Notes under the pieces: generated by a model | What the model saw: the letters and a program-made list of their open reading frames with translations, nothing else | Told to the model about the DNA's origin: nothing | The model's database searches: none | Position numbers and translations under genes: made by a program | Part shown: in pieces, positions 1-5,566 of the stretch | Numbering within the stretch: position 1 is the stretch's first letter | Layout of the letters: each line of letters starts with the position of its first letter | Assembly: GCA_002316585.1 (NCBI GenBank) | Contig: DCDU01000233.1 | Span: forward strand, 1 to 5,566 | Direction of reading: 5' to 3' | Length of the DNA: 5,566 nucleotides | From: Firmicutes bacterium UBA1047 | GTDB taxonomy: Bacteria > Bacillota > Clostridia > Tissierellales > Sedimentibacteraceae

Positions 1-1353
1 TTATCTAAATCAAGGGGTATAATTTTCCCTGGCTCGGAAATTTACGGAGGCTTGGCTAATACATGGGATTACGGTCCTTTGGGAGTAGAAATTAAAAACA
101 ATGTAAAAAAAGCATGGTGGAAAAAATTTATACAGGAAAGCTCCTACAATGTGGGATTGGATGCGGCAATACTTATGAATCCGACAACTTGGGTTGCTTC
201 GGGACATGTGGGAGGATTTTCAGATCCCCTGATGGACTGCAAGGAGTGCAAGGCAAGATTCAGAGCAGATAAGCTTATTGAAGATTTCATGAAGGAAAAA
301 AATGATGTTCAAATAGTTGACGGCTGGACAAACAATGAAATGGAAGCTTATGTTTTAGAAAATAAAGTAAAATGTCCTGAATGCGGTGCACATAATTTTA
401 CATCAATAAGAAAATTTAATCTGATGTTTAAAACCTTCCAAGGTGTTACTGAAGATTCTCAGGCTGAACTGTATTTGAGACCTGAAACAGCACAAGGAAT
501 TTTTGTAAACTTTAAAAACGTGGCACGCTCCACAAGAAAAAAAATTCCTTTTGGAATAGGACAAATAGGAAAATCATTCAGAAATGAAATTACTCCCGGT
601 AACTTTACATTCAGAACAAGAGAATTCGAGCAAATGGAATTGGAATTTTTCTGCAAGCCCGGCGAGGATCTTGAATGGTTTTACTATTGGAAAGAATTTT
701 GCATGAATTGGCTTTTAAGTCTTGGAATGACAAAAGAAAATATCAGGTTCAGAGATCATGAATTGGCTGAATTATCACATTACAGCAAAGCGACATCGGA
801 CATAGAATATTTATTCCCATTCGGCTGGGGTGAATTGTGGGGTATTGCGGACAGAACCGATTTTGACCTTAAACAGCATATAAATGTTTCGGGAGCGGAT
901 TTATATTATCAGGACCCTGTAACCAATGAAAAGTATATACCGTATTGCGTTGAGCCATCACTTGGCGCTGACCGTGTTATGCTGGCTCTTTTAGTGGATG
1001 CATATAATGAGGAAGTATTGGAAGACGGAACAGACAGAACAGTATTAAAACTTCATCCCGCATTGGCACCATTTAAAGCTGCGGTATTCCCTCTTACCAA
1101 AAAATTAAATGAACAGGCAACGGAGCTTTATCATATTCTTCAGAAGCATTTTAATGTTGATTATGATGATGCGGGAAGTATAGGAAAAAGATACAGAAGA
1201 CATGATGAAATAGGTACACCTTATTGCATAACTTTCGACTATGATTCTTTGGAAGATAATACCGTAACGGTAAGAGACAGAGATACAATGGAGCAAGTTA
1301 GAATAAAAATTGATGATTTAGTATCATTTATTAATGAGAAAATTAATTTTTAA
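1..1353 (+). CDS. glyQS: Glycyl-tRNA synthetase, alpha2 (single-chain) type, 5'-partial
   Basis: Cytoplasmic class II aminoacyl-tRNA synthetase that charges tRNA-Gly with glycine using ATP. The frame is open from base 1, and the first residues ([17 protein letters not shown]) are the conserved N-terminus of the family. The true start therefore lies just upstream, and the TTG at 52 is an internal leucine codon. In-window residue numbers: the YGPLG segment follows at about 24-28; motif 2 begins FRNE at 193-196; motif 3 is PSLGADR at 319-325, with the class II arginine R325; the anticodon-binding domain runs from about 351 to the end and includes the conserved [13 protein letters not shown] and [11 protein letters not shown] segments. 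Two CxxC pairs (C80/C83 and C125/C128) suggest a zinc-binding insertion. The 450 residues seen fit a family of about 460, so only some ten residues are missing. It is not the separate alpha/beta (glyQ + glyS) enzyme. No regulatory leader is visible because the 5' end is outside the window. Function is very secure. Confidence 0.97.
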   Translation, partial: LSKSRGIIFPGSEIYGGLANTWDYGPLGVEIKNNVKKAWWKKFIQESSYNVGLDAAILMNPTTWVASGHVGGFSDPLMDCKECKARFRADKLIEDFMKEKNDVQIVDGWTNNEMEAYVLENKVKCPECGAHNFTSIRKFNLMFKTFQGVTEDSQAELYLRPETAQGIFVNFKNVARSTRKKIPFGIGQIGKSFRNEITPGNFTFRTREFEQMELEFFCKPGEDLEWFYYWKEFCMNWLLSLGMTKENIRFRDHELAELSHYSKATSDIEYLFPFGWGELWGIADRTDFDLKQHINVSGADLYYQDPVTNEKYIPYCVEPSLGADRVMLALLVDAYNEEVLEDGTDRTVLKLHPALAPFKAAVFPLTKKLNEQATELYHILQKHFNVDYDDAGSIGKRYRRHDEIGTPYCITFDYDSLEDNTVTVRDRDTMEQVRIKIDDLVSFINEKINF

Positions 1354-1371
1354 TTTTGGATAAATCCAAAA
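1354..1371 (+). repeat. Short inverted repeat directly after glyQS stop
   Basis: TTTTGGAT at 1354-1361 is the reverse complement of ATCCAAAA at 1364-1371. As RNA it would fold as about 7 bp (TTTTGGA with TCCAAAA) around a 4-nt TAAA loop, starting immediately after the glyQS stop codon. The stem is weak (two G-C pairs), and what follows (CTTTATGGG) is not a clear T-run. It could be a weak or leaky terminator or a 3'-end processing/stability element. The palindrome is visible; the function is a guess. Confidence 0.35.
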
Positions 1372-1382
1372 CTTTATGGGCT

Positions 1383-1388
1383 TATAAT
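1383..1388 (+). promoter_or_regulatory. Candidate -10 box for the ccpN-like operon
   Basis: A perfect TATAAT lies in the 69-nt gap between glyQS and the repressor gene, which would put a start of transcription near 1395 and give a leader of under 30 nt. No acceptable -35 sits at 16-18 nt; the nearest match, TTGGAT at 1356-1361, is 21 nt away. There is also no TG extension. In AT-rich DNA a lone TATAAT occurs by chance, so this is only a candidate. The downstream genes may instead be read through from glyQS. Confidence 0.3.
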
Positions 1389-1407
1389 CATTATATAAAT
1401 CATCAGC

Positions 1408-1416
1408 AAAGGAGAG
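1408..1416 (+). promoter_or_regulatory. Ribosome binding site that fixes an ATT start
   Basis: AAAGGAGAG is a strong Shine-Dalgarno. Its GGAG core (1411-1414) is 8 nt before the ATT at 1423, an ideal spacing. An in-frame TAA at 1420-1422 blocks any start further upstream in that frame. The ATG at 1376 is in another frame and meets a stop after three codons. The site therefore decides the start of the downstream repressor gene. Confidence 0.75.
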
Positions 1417-1422
1417 ATTTAA

Positions 1423-2040
1423 ATTAAACTTTCAGATAGGCAAAATCAAATTATTGAAATAATTGAAAATAATCAGCCAATTACAGGAGAAGCAATAGCA
1501 GAAAAATTAGGTCTTACCAGGGCAACTTTAAGACCTGATTTAGCTGTTTTATCCATGTGCGGCCTGATTGATGCAAAGCCAAAGGTTGGATATTTCAGTT
1601 CAAATAAGAAAAATAAAAAGGATATATTTGAGAAACTATCGTCCATAAGTGTTTCAGACATTAAATCAGTTCCGATAAATGTAACGGAAGCTACAAGTGT
1701 TTATGATGCAATTGTATCATTGTTTCTTGAGAATGTAGGAACTCTTTTTGTAGTAGAAGATGAAGGGCTGAAAGGTGTCATATCAAGAAAAGATTTATTG
1801 AAGGCTGCAATGGGGGGCGGAGACTTAAATGCGATTCCGGTGGGCATTATTATGACGAGAATGCCCAAAATAGTCTACTGCACCGAAGACGAATCATTAT
1901 TTGACGCTGCCGAAAAAATAATTGAAAATGAGGTTGACTGTGTACCTGTTGTTACACATTTGTCAGGCGGAAGATTAAAGGCTGTAGGCAGAGTGTCAAA
2001 AACAAACATCACCAAAGTAATTCTTGAAATTTCAAAGTAA
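1423..2040 (+). CDS. ccpN: CcpN-family HTH/CBS transcriptional repressor with ATT start codon
   Basis: Cytoplasmic DNA-binding regulator of the Bacillus subtilis CcpN (YqzB) type, known there as a repressor of gluconeogenic genes. The start is taken at ATT 1423 (read as Met), giving 205 aa. Residues 1-60 form the family's winged helix-turn-helix, with the hallmark ITGEAIAEKL and LTRATLRPDLAVL (31-43) followed by the KPKVGYF strand. Two CBS domains follow, about 77-130 and 139-203, and form a ligand-sensing (Bateman) module that in this family responds to nucleotides. The first ATG, at 1555, would delete the whole recognition helix and has no ribosome binding site, so it is rejected. The gene lies 69 nt after glyQS and 9 nt before the PPDK regulator, the usual partner of this repressor, which supports the assignment. 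Targets in this organism cannot be seen. The family is secure; the start codon is inferred from homology and the Shine-Dalgarno. Confidence 0.9.
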   Translation: MKLSDRQNQIIEIIENNQPITGEAIAEKLGLTRATLRPDLAVLSMCGLIDAKPKVGYFSSNKKNKKDIFEKLSSISVSDIKSVPINVTEATSVYDAIVSLFLENVGTLFVVEDEGLKGVISRKDLLKAAMGGGDLNAIPVGIIMTRMPKIVYCTEDESLFDAAEKIIENEVDCVPVVTHLSGGRLKAVGRVSKTNITKVILEISK

Positions 2041-2049
2041 GAGGTAAAT

Positions 2050-2859
2050 ATGGAAAAAATAAATATTTATGCTGTTTCAGATTCAGTGGGAGAAACAGCA
2101 GAACAGGTAGCCAGAGCTGTTATGAAGCAGTTTGATGTAGCGGAATTTAATATTAGAAGATTTTCTTATGTTAACGATAAAGAAGCAATTGACAACATAA
2201 TTTCGAGAGCTTTAGAAGAAAATTCTTTTATTGTGTTTACTTTAGTTGTGGAAGAGCTTAAAGATTACATTTCTGAACAGGCTGCGATTAATAATATTGG
2301 TGCGGTGGATATTCTGACACCGGTACTGCTTCCGTTGGTAAAGCAGTTGGGACTTTCTCCGAAATTCGAGCCGGGACTTCTCAGAAAGCTTGATGAAAGA
2401 TATTTTAAGAAAGTAGAAGCAGTGGAATTTGCCGTAAAGTATGATGACGGAAAGGACACAAGAGGAATACTCTTAGCCGATATAGTGCTGGTCGGTGTAT
2501 CAAGAACATCAAAAACACCTCTTTCGATGTATTTAGCGCATAAAAATGTTAAGGTAGCTAATATTCCGCTAATTCCCGAAGTCAGCCCTCCGGAAGAACT
2601 AAAGCTTATTTCTCCAAAAAAAATTATCGGGCTTACACTTAATATTGATAATTTATATAAAATCAGAAAAGAAAGACTTAAAGCAATGGGCTTGAAGGAC
2701 ACAGCCAATTATGCCAATTTTGAAAGAATATTAGAAGAGCTTTCTTATGCGGAGGAAATTATGAAAAAGCTTAATTGCAAGGTAATAGATACAACAAACA
2801 AAGCTGTTGAGGAAACAGCATCTATTATTTTAGATTATATTCAGGAATATAACAAGTAA
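2050..2859 (+). CDS. yqfL: Pyruvate,phosphate dikinase regulatory protein (bifunctional kinase/phosphorylase, DUF299 family)
   Basis: Cytoplasmic serine/threonine kinase and phosphorylase. In the family it inactivates pyruvate,phosphate dikinase by ADP-dependent phosphorylation of an active-site threonine and reactivates it by phosphate-dependent removal, so setting pyruvate-PEP flux. The product is 269 aa, a normal full length. The N-terminus YAVSDSVGETAEQVAR (7-22) is the family signature, and the P-loop-like GVSRTSKTPLS is at 149-159. Conserved SPKKIIGLT (188-196) follows toward the C-terminus. The ATG is preceded by GAGG with a 5-nt spacer, 9 nt after the repressor stop, so translation is probably coupled. 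No ppdK is in the window. A related clade regulates PEP synthase instead; PPDK is the likelier target in a low-GC anaerobe, but the sequence alone does not prove it. Confidence 0.93.
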   Translation: MEKINIYAVSDSVGETAEQVARAVMKQFDVAEFNIRRFSYVNDKEAIDNIISRALEENSFIVFTLVVEELKDYISEQAAINNIGAVDILTPVLLPLVKQLGLSPKFEPGLLRKLDERYFKKVEAVEFAVKYDDGKDTRGILLADIVLVGVSRTSKTPLSMYLAHKNVKVANIPLIPEVSPPEELKLISPKKIIGLTLNIDNLYKIRKERLKAMGLKDTANYANFERILEELSYAEEIMKKLNCKVIDTTNKAVEETASIILDYIQEYNK

Positions 2860-2871
2860 GCAGGTGATGGT

Positions 2872-3873
2872 GTGAATATCAGAGAAAAATACGAGCAATT
2901 TGAATTAGAATATTTATCGGAAAATGCATCCAAAGCAATTCTCTCAAAAGGAAGAAAAGTGCAGGAGCAGAAATGTGAAATAAGAACTGACTTTCAGAGG
3001 GACAGAGACAGGATATTACATTCTAAAGCATTCAGAAGGCTTAAACATAAAACTCAGGTATTCTTGTCTCCGGAAGGGGATCACTACAGAACAAGACTGA
3101 CACACACCCTTGAAGTATCACAGATTTCCAGAACAATAGCAAGAAGTTTAAATTTAAACGAAGATTTAACCGAGGCAATCGCTTTAGGTCATGACTTGGG
3201 ACATACACCTTTTGGACATACCGGAGAAAGGATATTGAACAAGCTATACAATGGCTTTAAACACAATGAGCAAAGCTTAAGAGTTGTAGATTTTTTGGAA
3301 ATAAGAAATGATAAGCCGGGGCTCAACCTGACATATGAGGTAAGAGACGGAATTTTAAACCATCCCTTGGGGTGCGAGCCTTCCACCCTTGAGGGACAGA
3401 TTGTAAGCATATCAGACAGAATAGCATATATAAACCATGATATCGATGATGCGGTCAGAGGAAATATTATCAATAAAATACCTGACAAATTTCTTATAAA
3501 TTTAGGCAGCAGTCACGGCAACAGAATTAATACCATGATAATGGATGTGATTCAAAACTCTGTAAATAAGAATAAAATTATTATGAGCGATAAAATTGCA
3601 GAGCTGACAACAGAGCTTCGTGACTTTCTTTTTGAAAATGTATATTATAATAAAGTAGCAAAAAGTGAAGAAGATAAAACTATGTTCATAGTTGAAAAAA
3701 TTTATGAATATTACACAAAAAACTTTAATTCTCTTCCTGATTTTTACTTAAATGTTTATAATAATAATAGCTTCAGCAAGGATGAAATCATTAAGGATTA
3801 TATAGCAGGCATGACAGATAGGTATGCAATGAAAATATTTGAAGAATTATATATACCTAAACCATGGCACTAA
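2872..3873 (+). CDS. dgt: dGTPase-like HD-domain deoxynucleotide triphosphohydrolase
   Basis: Predicted cytoplasmic metal-dependent enzyme of the dGTP triphosphohydrolase-like family, which splits dNTPs into deoxynucleoside and triphosphate and so trims the dNTP pool. The product is 333 aa, full length for the short Gram-positive form. The N-terminus has [20 protein letters not shown] (41-60) and [14 protein letters not shown] (71-84). The HD metal site is complete: H78, H107-D108 within [11 protein letters not shown], and D182 in [10 protein letters not shown]. The start is GTG at 2872: it is the only start between the in-frame TAA at 2857 and the conserved N-terminus, and it has AGGTGAT (2862-2868) just upstream. 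The gene begins 12 nt after the PPDK regulator, so it is probably in the same operon, and it lies just before dnaG, as in many Clostridia. Exact substrate preference (dGTP or several dNTPs) cannot be read from the sequence. Confidence 0.93.
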   Translation: MNIREKYEQFELEYLSENASKAILSKGRKVQEQKCEIRTDFQRDRDRILHSKAFRRLKHKTQVFLSPEGDHYRTRLTHTLEVSQISRTIARSLNLNEDLTEAIALGHDLGHTPFGHTGERILNKLYNGFKHNEQSLRVVDFLEIRNDKPGLNLTYEVRDGILNHPLGCEPSTLEGQIVSISDRIAYINHDIDDAVRGNIINKIPDKFLINLGSSHGNRINTMIMDVIQNSVNKNKIIMSDKIAELTTELRDFLFENVYYNKVAKSEEDKTMFIVEKIYEYYTKNFNSLPDFYLNVYNNNSFSKDEIIKDYIAGMTDRYAMKIFEELYIPKPWH

Positions 3874-3894
3874 AATTTAGAATATTAAATTTTA
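3871..3894. repeat. AT-only palindrome overlapping the dgt stop codon
   Basis: TAAAATTTA (3871-3879, including the dgt TAA) is an exact 9-bp inverted repeat of TAAATTTTA (3886-3894), with a 6-nt GAATAT spacer. Having no G-C pairs it is a poor RNA hairpin. It lies about 55-80 nt upstream of the expected dnaG transcription start, upstream of the usual UP-element position, and could be a protein-binding site or simply chance symmetry in AT-rich DNA. Confidence 0.4.
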
Positions 3895-3896
3895 AC

Positions 3897-3931
3897 AGCT
3901 TGTCAGGAAAAAATATTGACAAGCTTATTTT
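3897..3931 (+). terminator. Probable intrinsic terminator of the ccpN-yqfL-dgt unit
   Basis: AGCTTGTCA (3897-3905) pairs perfectly with TGACAAGCT (3917-3925) over 9 bp, with an 11-nt A-rich loop, followed by TATTTT as a short U-rich tail. It sits 23 nt after the dgt stop, where a terminator is expected. The stem has four G-C pairs and the tail is imperfect, so termination may be partial, leaving some read-through into dnaG. Confidence 0.55.
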
Positions 3932-3944
3932 CATATGTTATACT
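3916..3944 (+). promoter_or_regulatory. Sigma-A promoter for dnaG
   Basis: TTGACA (3916-3921, perfect -35), a 17-nt spacer, then TATACT (3939-3944, one mismatch to the -10 consensus), preceded by TGT so that it is also an extended -10. Transcription should begin around 3951-3953, leaving a leader of about 25 nt before the dnaG ATG. The -35 overlaps the second arm of the terminator hairpin. Confidence 0.75.
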
Positions 3945-3957
3945 TTATTCTCAATGT

Positions 3958-3972
3958 AAGGATAATGGTGAT
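3958..3972 (+). promoter_or_regulatory. Split Shine-Dalgarno of dnaG
   Basis: AAGGA (3958-3962) and GGTGAT (3967-3972) are the two halves of the full anti-Shine-Dalgarno complement, here separated by four bases (TAAT). The first half is 13 nt from the ATG (long) and the second only 3 nt (short), so neither is ideal on its own. An ATG at 3965 between them is out of frame with dnaG. Confidence 0.45.
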
Positions 3973-3975
3973 ATT

Positions 3976-5566
3976 ATGCCCTATAGATTGGATTCTGACG
4001 TTATAAAAAGAATCATAGATGAAAATAATATTGTAGATGTAATAGAAGAATATTTGCCTTTAAAGAAGGCAGGTGCCAATTACAGCACCAACTGTCCTTT
4101 TCATAAAGAAAAAACACCTTCATTTATCGTTTCTCCGGACAAGCAAATGTTTCATTGTTTCGGCTGCGGCGAAAGTGGAGACAGCATCAGCTTTTTAACA
4201 AAATACAAAAATTATACTTTTGTTGAAGCAGCTGAGTATTTGGCAAACAGAGCAGGGATTGTCTTGGAAGAAATAAACTCATCAAATTCAAATAATAACA
4301 AACAATTGGCAGGTAAGCTATATAAAATTAACAGGGATGCTGCCGCATTTTTTTATAAAAATTTAAGATTGAATCCCCATGTTGCAAGGTACTTGAATTC
4401 AAGGAAAATTTATCCGGAAGTAATAAAATCCTTCGGAATTGGATATGCTAACAATGAATGGGATAATTTGCTAAATTATCTAAAAAATAAAGGTTACTAT
4501 GAAGAAGATATTTTAAAAACCGGACTGATTATCAGGAATGAAAAGTACAATTCTTATTATGACAGATTTAGAAACAGAGTAATGTTTCCGATATTTGACG
4601 TTAAAAAAAGAATAATAGGTTTTGGTGGAAGGGTGATAGATGATTCGCTTCCAAAATACCTCAATTCTCCTGAAAGCATGATTTTTAACAAGGGATATAA
4701 TTTGTACGGAATTAATATTGCAAGGGAAAATGTAAGGGATAAAAGCTTTATATTGGTTGAAGGCTACATGGATGTAATAAAGATGCACGTTCACGGTTAC
4801 TCAACAGCAGTTGCTGCTTTGGGAACATCATTTACGGAAAACCAGGCAAAGCTTTTAAGAAGATATTCTAAGAGCTTTTATATTGCATTTGATTCCGATA
4901 CCGCCGGACAGCAGGCCGCTCTTAAAGCTATGAACATGCTGAAGCGGAATAATTTAGAAGGCAGGGTAATAATTATTTCCGACGCCAAGGATCCGGATGA
5001 ATACTTAAATAAATATGGCAAAGCTAATTTCGACAAATTAATCGAGAATTCATTAGATTATTATAGCTTTTTAGAATTTCATTATAAAGAAAAATTAGAA
5101 AATTCTAACAAAGTTGAATATATAAACAATTTTTTTGACAATATAGTAAATATAAACAGCGAAATAGAAAAAGAACTGATTTTTGACAAATTATCCAGAA
5201 AAGTAGGTGTTTCAAAGGAGTCTATAATTAAAGAATACAATAAGAGAAGTAGTAAGCAAAAGACTTTGATTAAGACTGCAAAACCTGCACCTAAAATGCA
5301 GGTTACAAAAATTACTACATGCCACGAAGAGGAGCTTATAAAACTGATACTTCTAAACAATGATTTTGCATTGCAGCTAAGTGAGATAGTCAATGAAGAT
5401 ACCTTTAAGGACTTAAAATACTATAATATAATAAAAGAGCTGTATGAATGCAGAATTAACGATATAAGTATTGACAGTGAAAGCTTAAATAAAATTGTTG
5501 GTGAAAGCATGGATGTAAATTTGCAGATTGACAATGTTGATTATGATAATTTAGAGGCTTTATTCA
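3976..5566 (+). CDS. dnaG: DNA primase DnaG, 3'-partial
   Basis: Replicative primase, which makes the short RNA primers for lagging-strand synthesis and acts with the replicative helicase at the fork. The frame is open from ATG 3976 to the window end: 530 complete codons of an expected roughly 590-600. The N-terminal CHC2 zinc domain has ligands C40, H43, C61 and C64 (NCPFHKEKTPSF and HCFGCG). After an Asn/Ser-rich linker (about 102-109), the catalytic core shows GFGGR (215-219) and PKYLNSPES (226-234). The TOPRIM metal site is complete: E262 and D266 in VEGYMD, D306 and D308 in FDSDTAG, D339 and D341 in KDPDEYL. A Lys-rich linker (about 424-447) leads to the start of the C-terminal helicase-interaction domain (from about 452), which the window cuts. 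It has its own promoter, and rpoD would be the expected next gene. No defects seen. Confidence 0.97.
   Translation, partial: MPYRLDSDVIKRIIDENNIVDVIEEYLPLKKAGANYSTNCPFHKEKTPSFIVSPDKQMFHCFGCGESGDSISFLTKYKNYTFVEAAEYLANRAGIVLEEINSSNSNNNKQLAGKLYKINRDAAAFFYKNLRLNPHVARYLNSRKIYPEVIKSFGIGYANNEWDNLLNYLKNKGYYEEDILKTGLIIRNEKYNSYYDRFRNRVMFPIFDVKKRIIGFGGRVIDDSLPKYLNSPESMIFNKGYNLYGINIARENVRDKSFILVEGYMDVIKMHVHGYSTAVAALGTSFTENQAKLLRRYSKSFYIAFDSDTAGQQAALKAMNMLKRNNLEGRVIIISDAKDPDEYLNKYGKANFDKLIENSLDYYSFLEFHYKEKLENSNKVEYINNFFDNIVNINSEIEKELIFDKLSRKVGVSKESIIKEYNKRSSKQKTLIKTAKPAPKMQVTKITTCHEEELIKLILLNNDFALQLSEIVNEDTFKDLKYYNIIKELYECRINDISIDSESLNKIVGESMDVNLQIDNVDYDNLEALF

Noticed and set aside
52..54. TTG as the start of glycyl-tRNA synthetase
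   Set aside because: The 17 codons before it are open and encode the conserved family N-terminus, so the TTG is an internal leucine and the gene starts outside the window.
1473..1661. Minus-strand 62-aa open frame over the HTH region
   Set aside because: The plus strand encodes a clear CcpN-type winged helix here, which explains the sequence fully.
2265..2708. 147-aa minus-strand open frame
   Set aside because: It lies wholly within the PPDK regulator gene, antisense to it, with Ser/Leu/Phe-rich composition typical of a reverse shadow and no recognisable domain.
3189..3488. 99-aa minus-strand open frame
   Set aside because: It is antisense to the conserved HD region of the dGTPase-like gene; no independent support.
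3945..3975. Riboswitch or attenuator in the dnaG leader
   Set aside because: The predicted leader is only about 25 nt, too short for a structured regulatory RNA.
5095..5160. Asn/Ile/Lys-rich stretch in dnaG as a possible inserted or foreign segment
   Set aside because: It lies after the TOPRIM domain, where primases vary most, and its composition matches the rest of the AT-rich window.
4513..5393. Minus-strand open frames of 93 and 103 aa
   Set aside because: Both are antisense to intact dnaG coding sequence; their apparent hydrophobic stretches reflect complements of Lys/Asn/Glu-rich codons.

Overview
The window is an AT-rich, fully plus-strand block of bacterial housekeeping genes. Five genes follow one another: a glycyl-tRNA synthetase (5' end cut off), a CcpN-type HTH/CBS repressor, a pyruvate,phosphate dikinase regulatory protein, a dGTPase-like HD phosphohydrolase, and DNA primase dnaG (3' end cut off). 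This order, the strong use of AGA/AGG for arginine, the AAGGAG-type ribosome binding sites and the protein sequences point to a low-GC Firmicute, most likely a clostridial or tissierellial anaerobe. The genus cannot be fixed from the sequence alone.

Region by region: 1-1353 encodes the single-chain (alpha2) type of glycyl-tRNA synthetase. A 69-nt gap (1354-1422) holds a small hairpin, a perfect TATAAT box with no good -35, and a strong Shine-Dalgarno. The next reading frame has to begin at an ATT codon (1423) to keep its DNA-binding domain. From there ccpN-like, the PPDK regulator and the dGTPase-like gene are separated by only 9 and 12 nt, so they look like one transcription unit. A 102-nt gap (3874-3975) carries an AT-only palindrome over the dGTPase stop codon, a 9-bp hairpin terminator, and a near-consensus sigma-A promoter whose -35 lies inside the terminator's second arm. 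dnaG then runs off the right end. In related genomes rpoD commonly follows, but that is outside this window.

Functionally there are two themes. The repressor and the PPDK regulator form a carbon-switch pair: transcriptional control of gluconeogenesis plus reversible phosphorylation of the pyruvate/PEP enzyme. The dGTPase-like protein, primase and (expected) sigma factor belong to nucleotide supply, replication priming and transcription. I saw no mobile element, CRISPR array, tRNA/rRNA or defence gene, and no evidence of a previously undescribed system. The most noteworthy observations are the apparent ATT start codon of the repressor and the compact terminator/promoter overlap upstream of dnaG.
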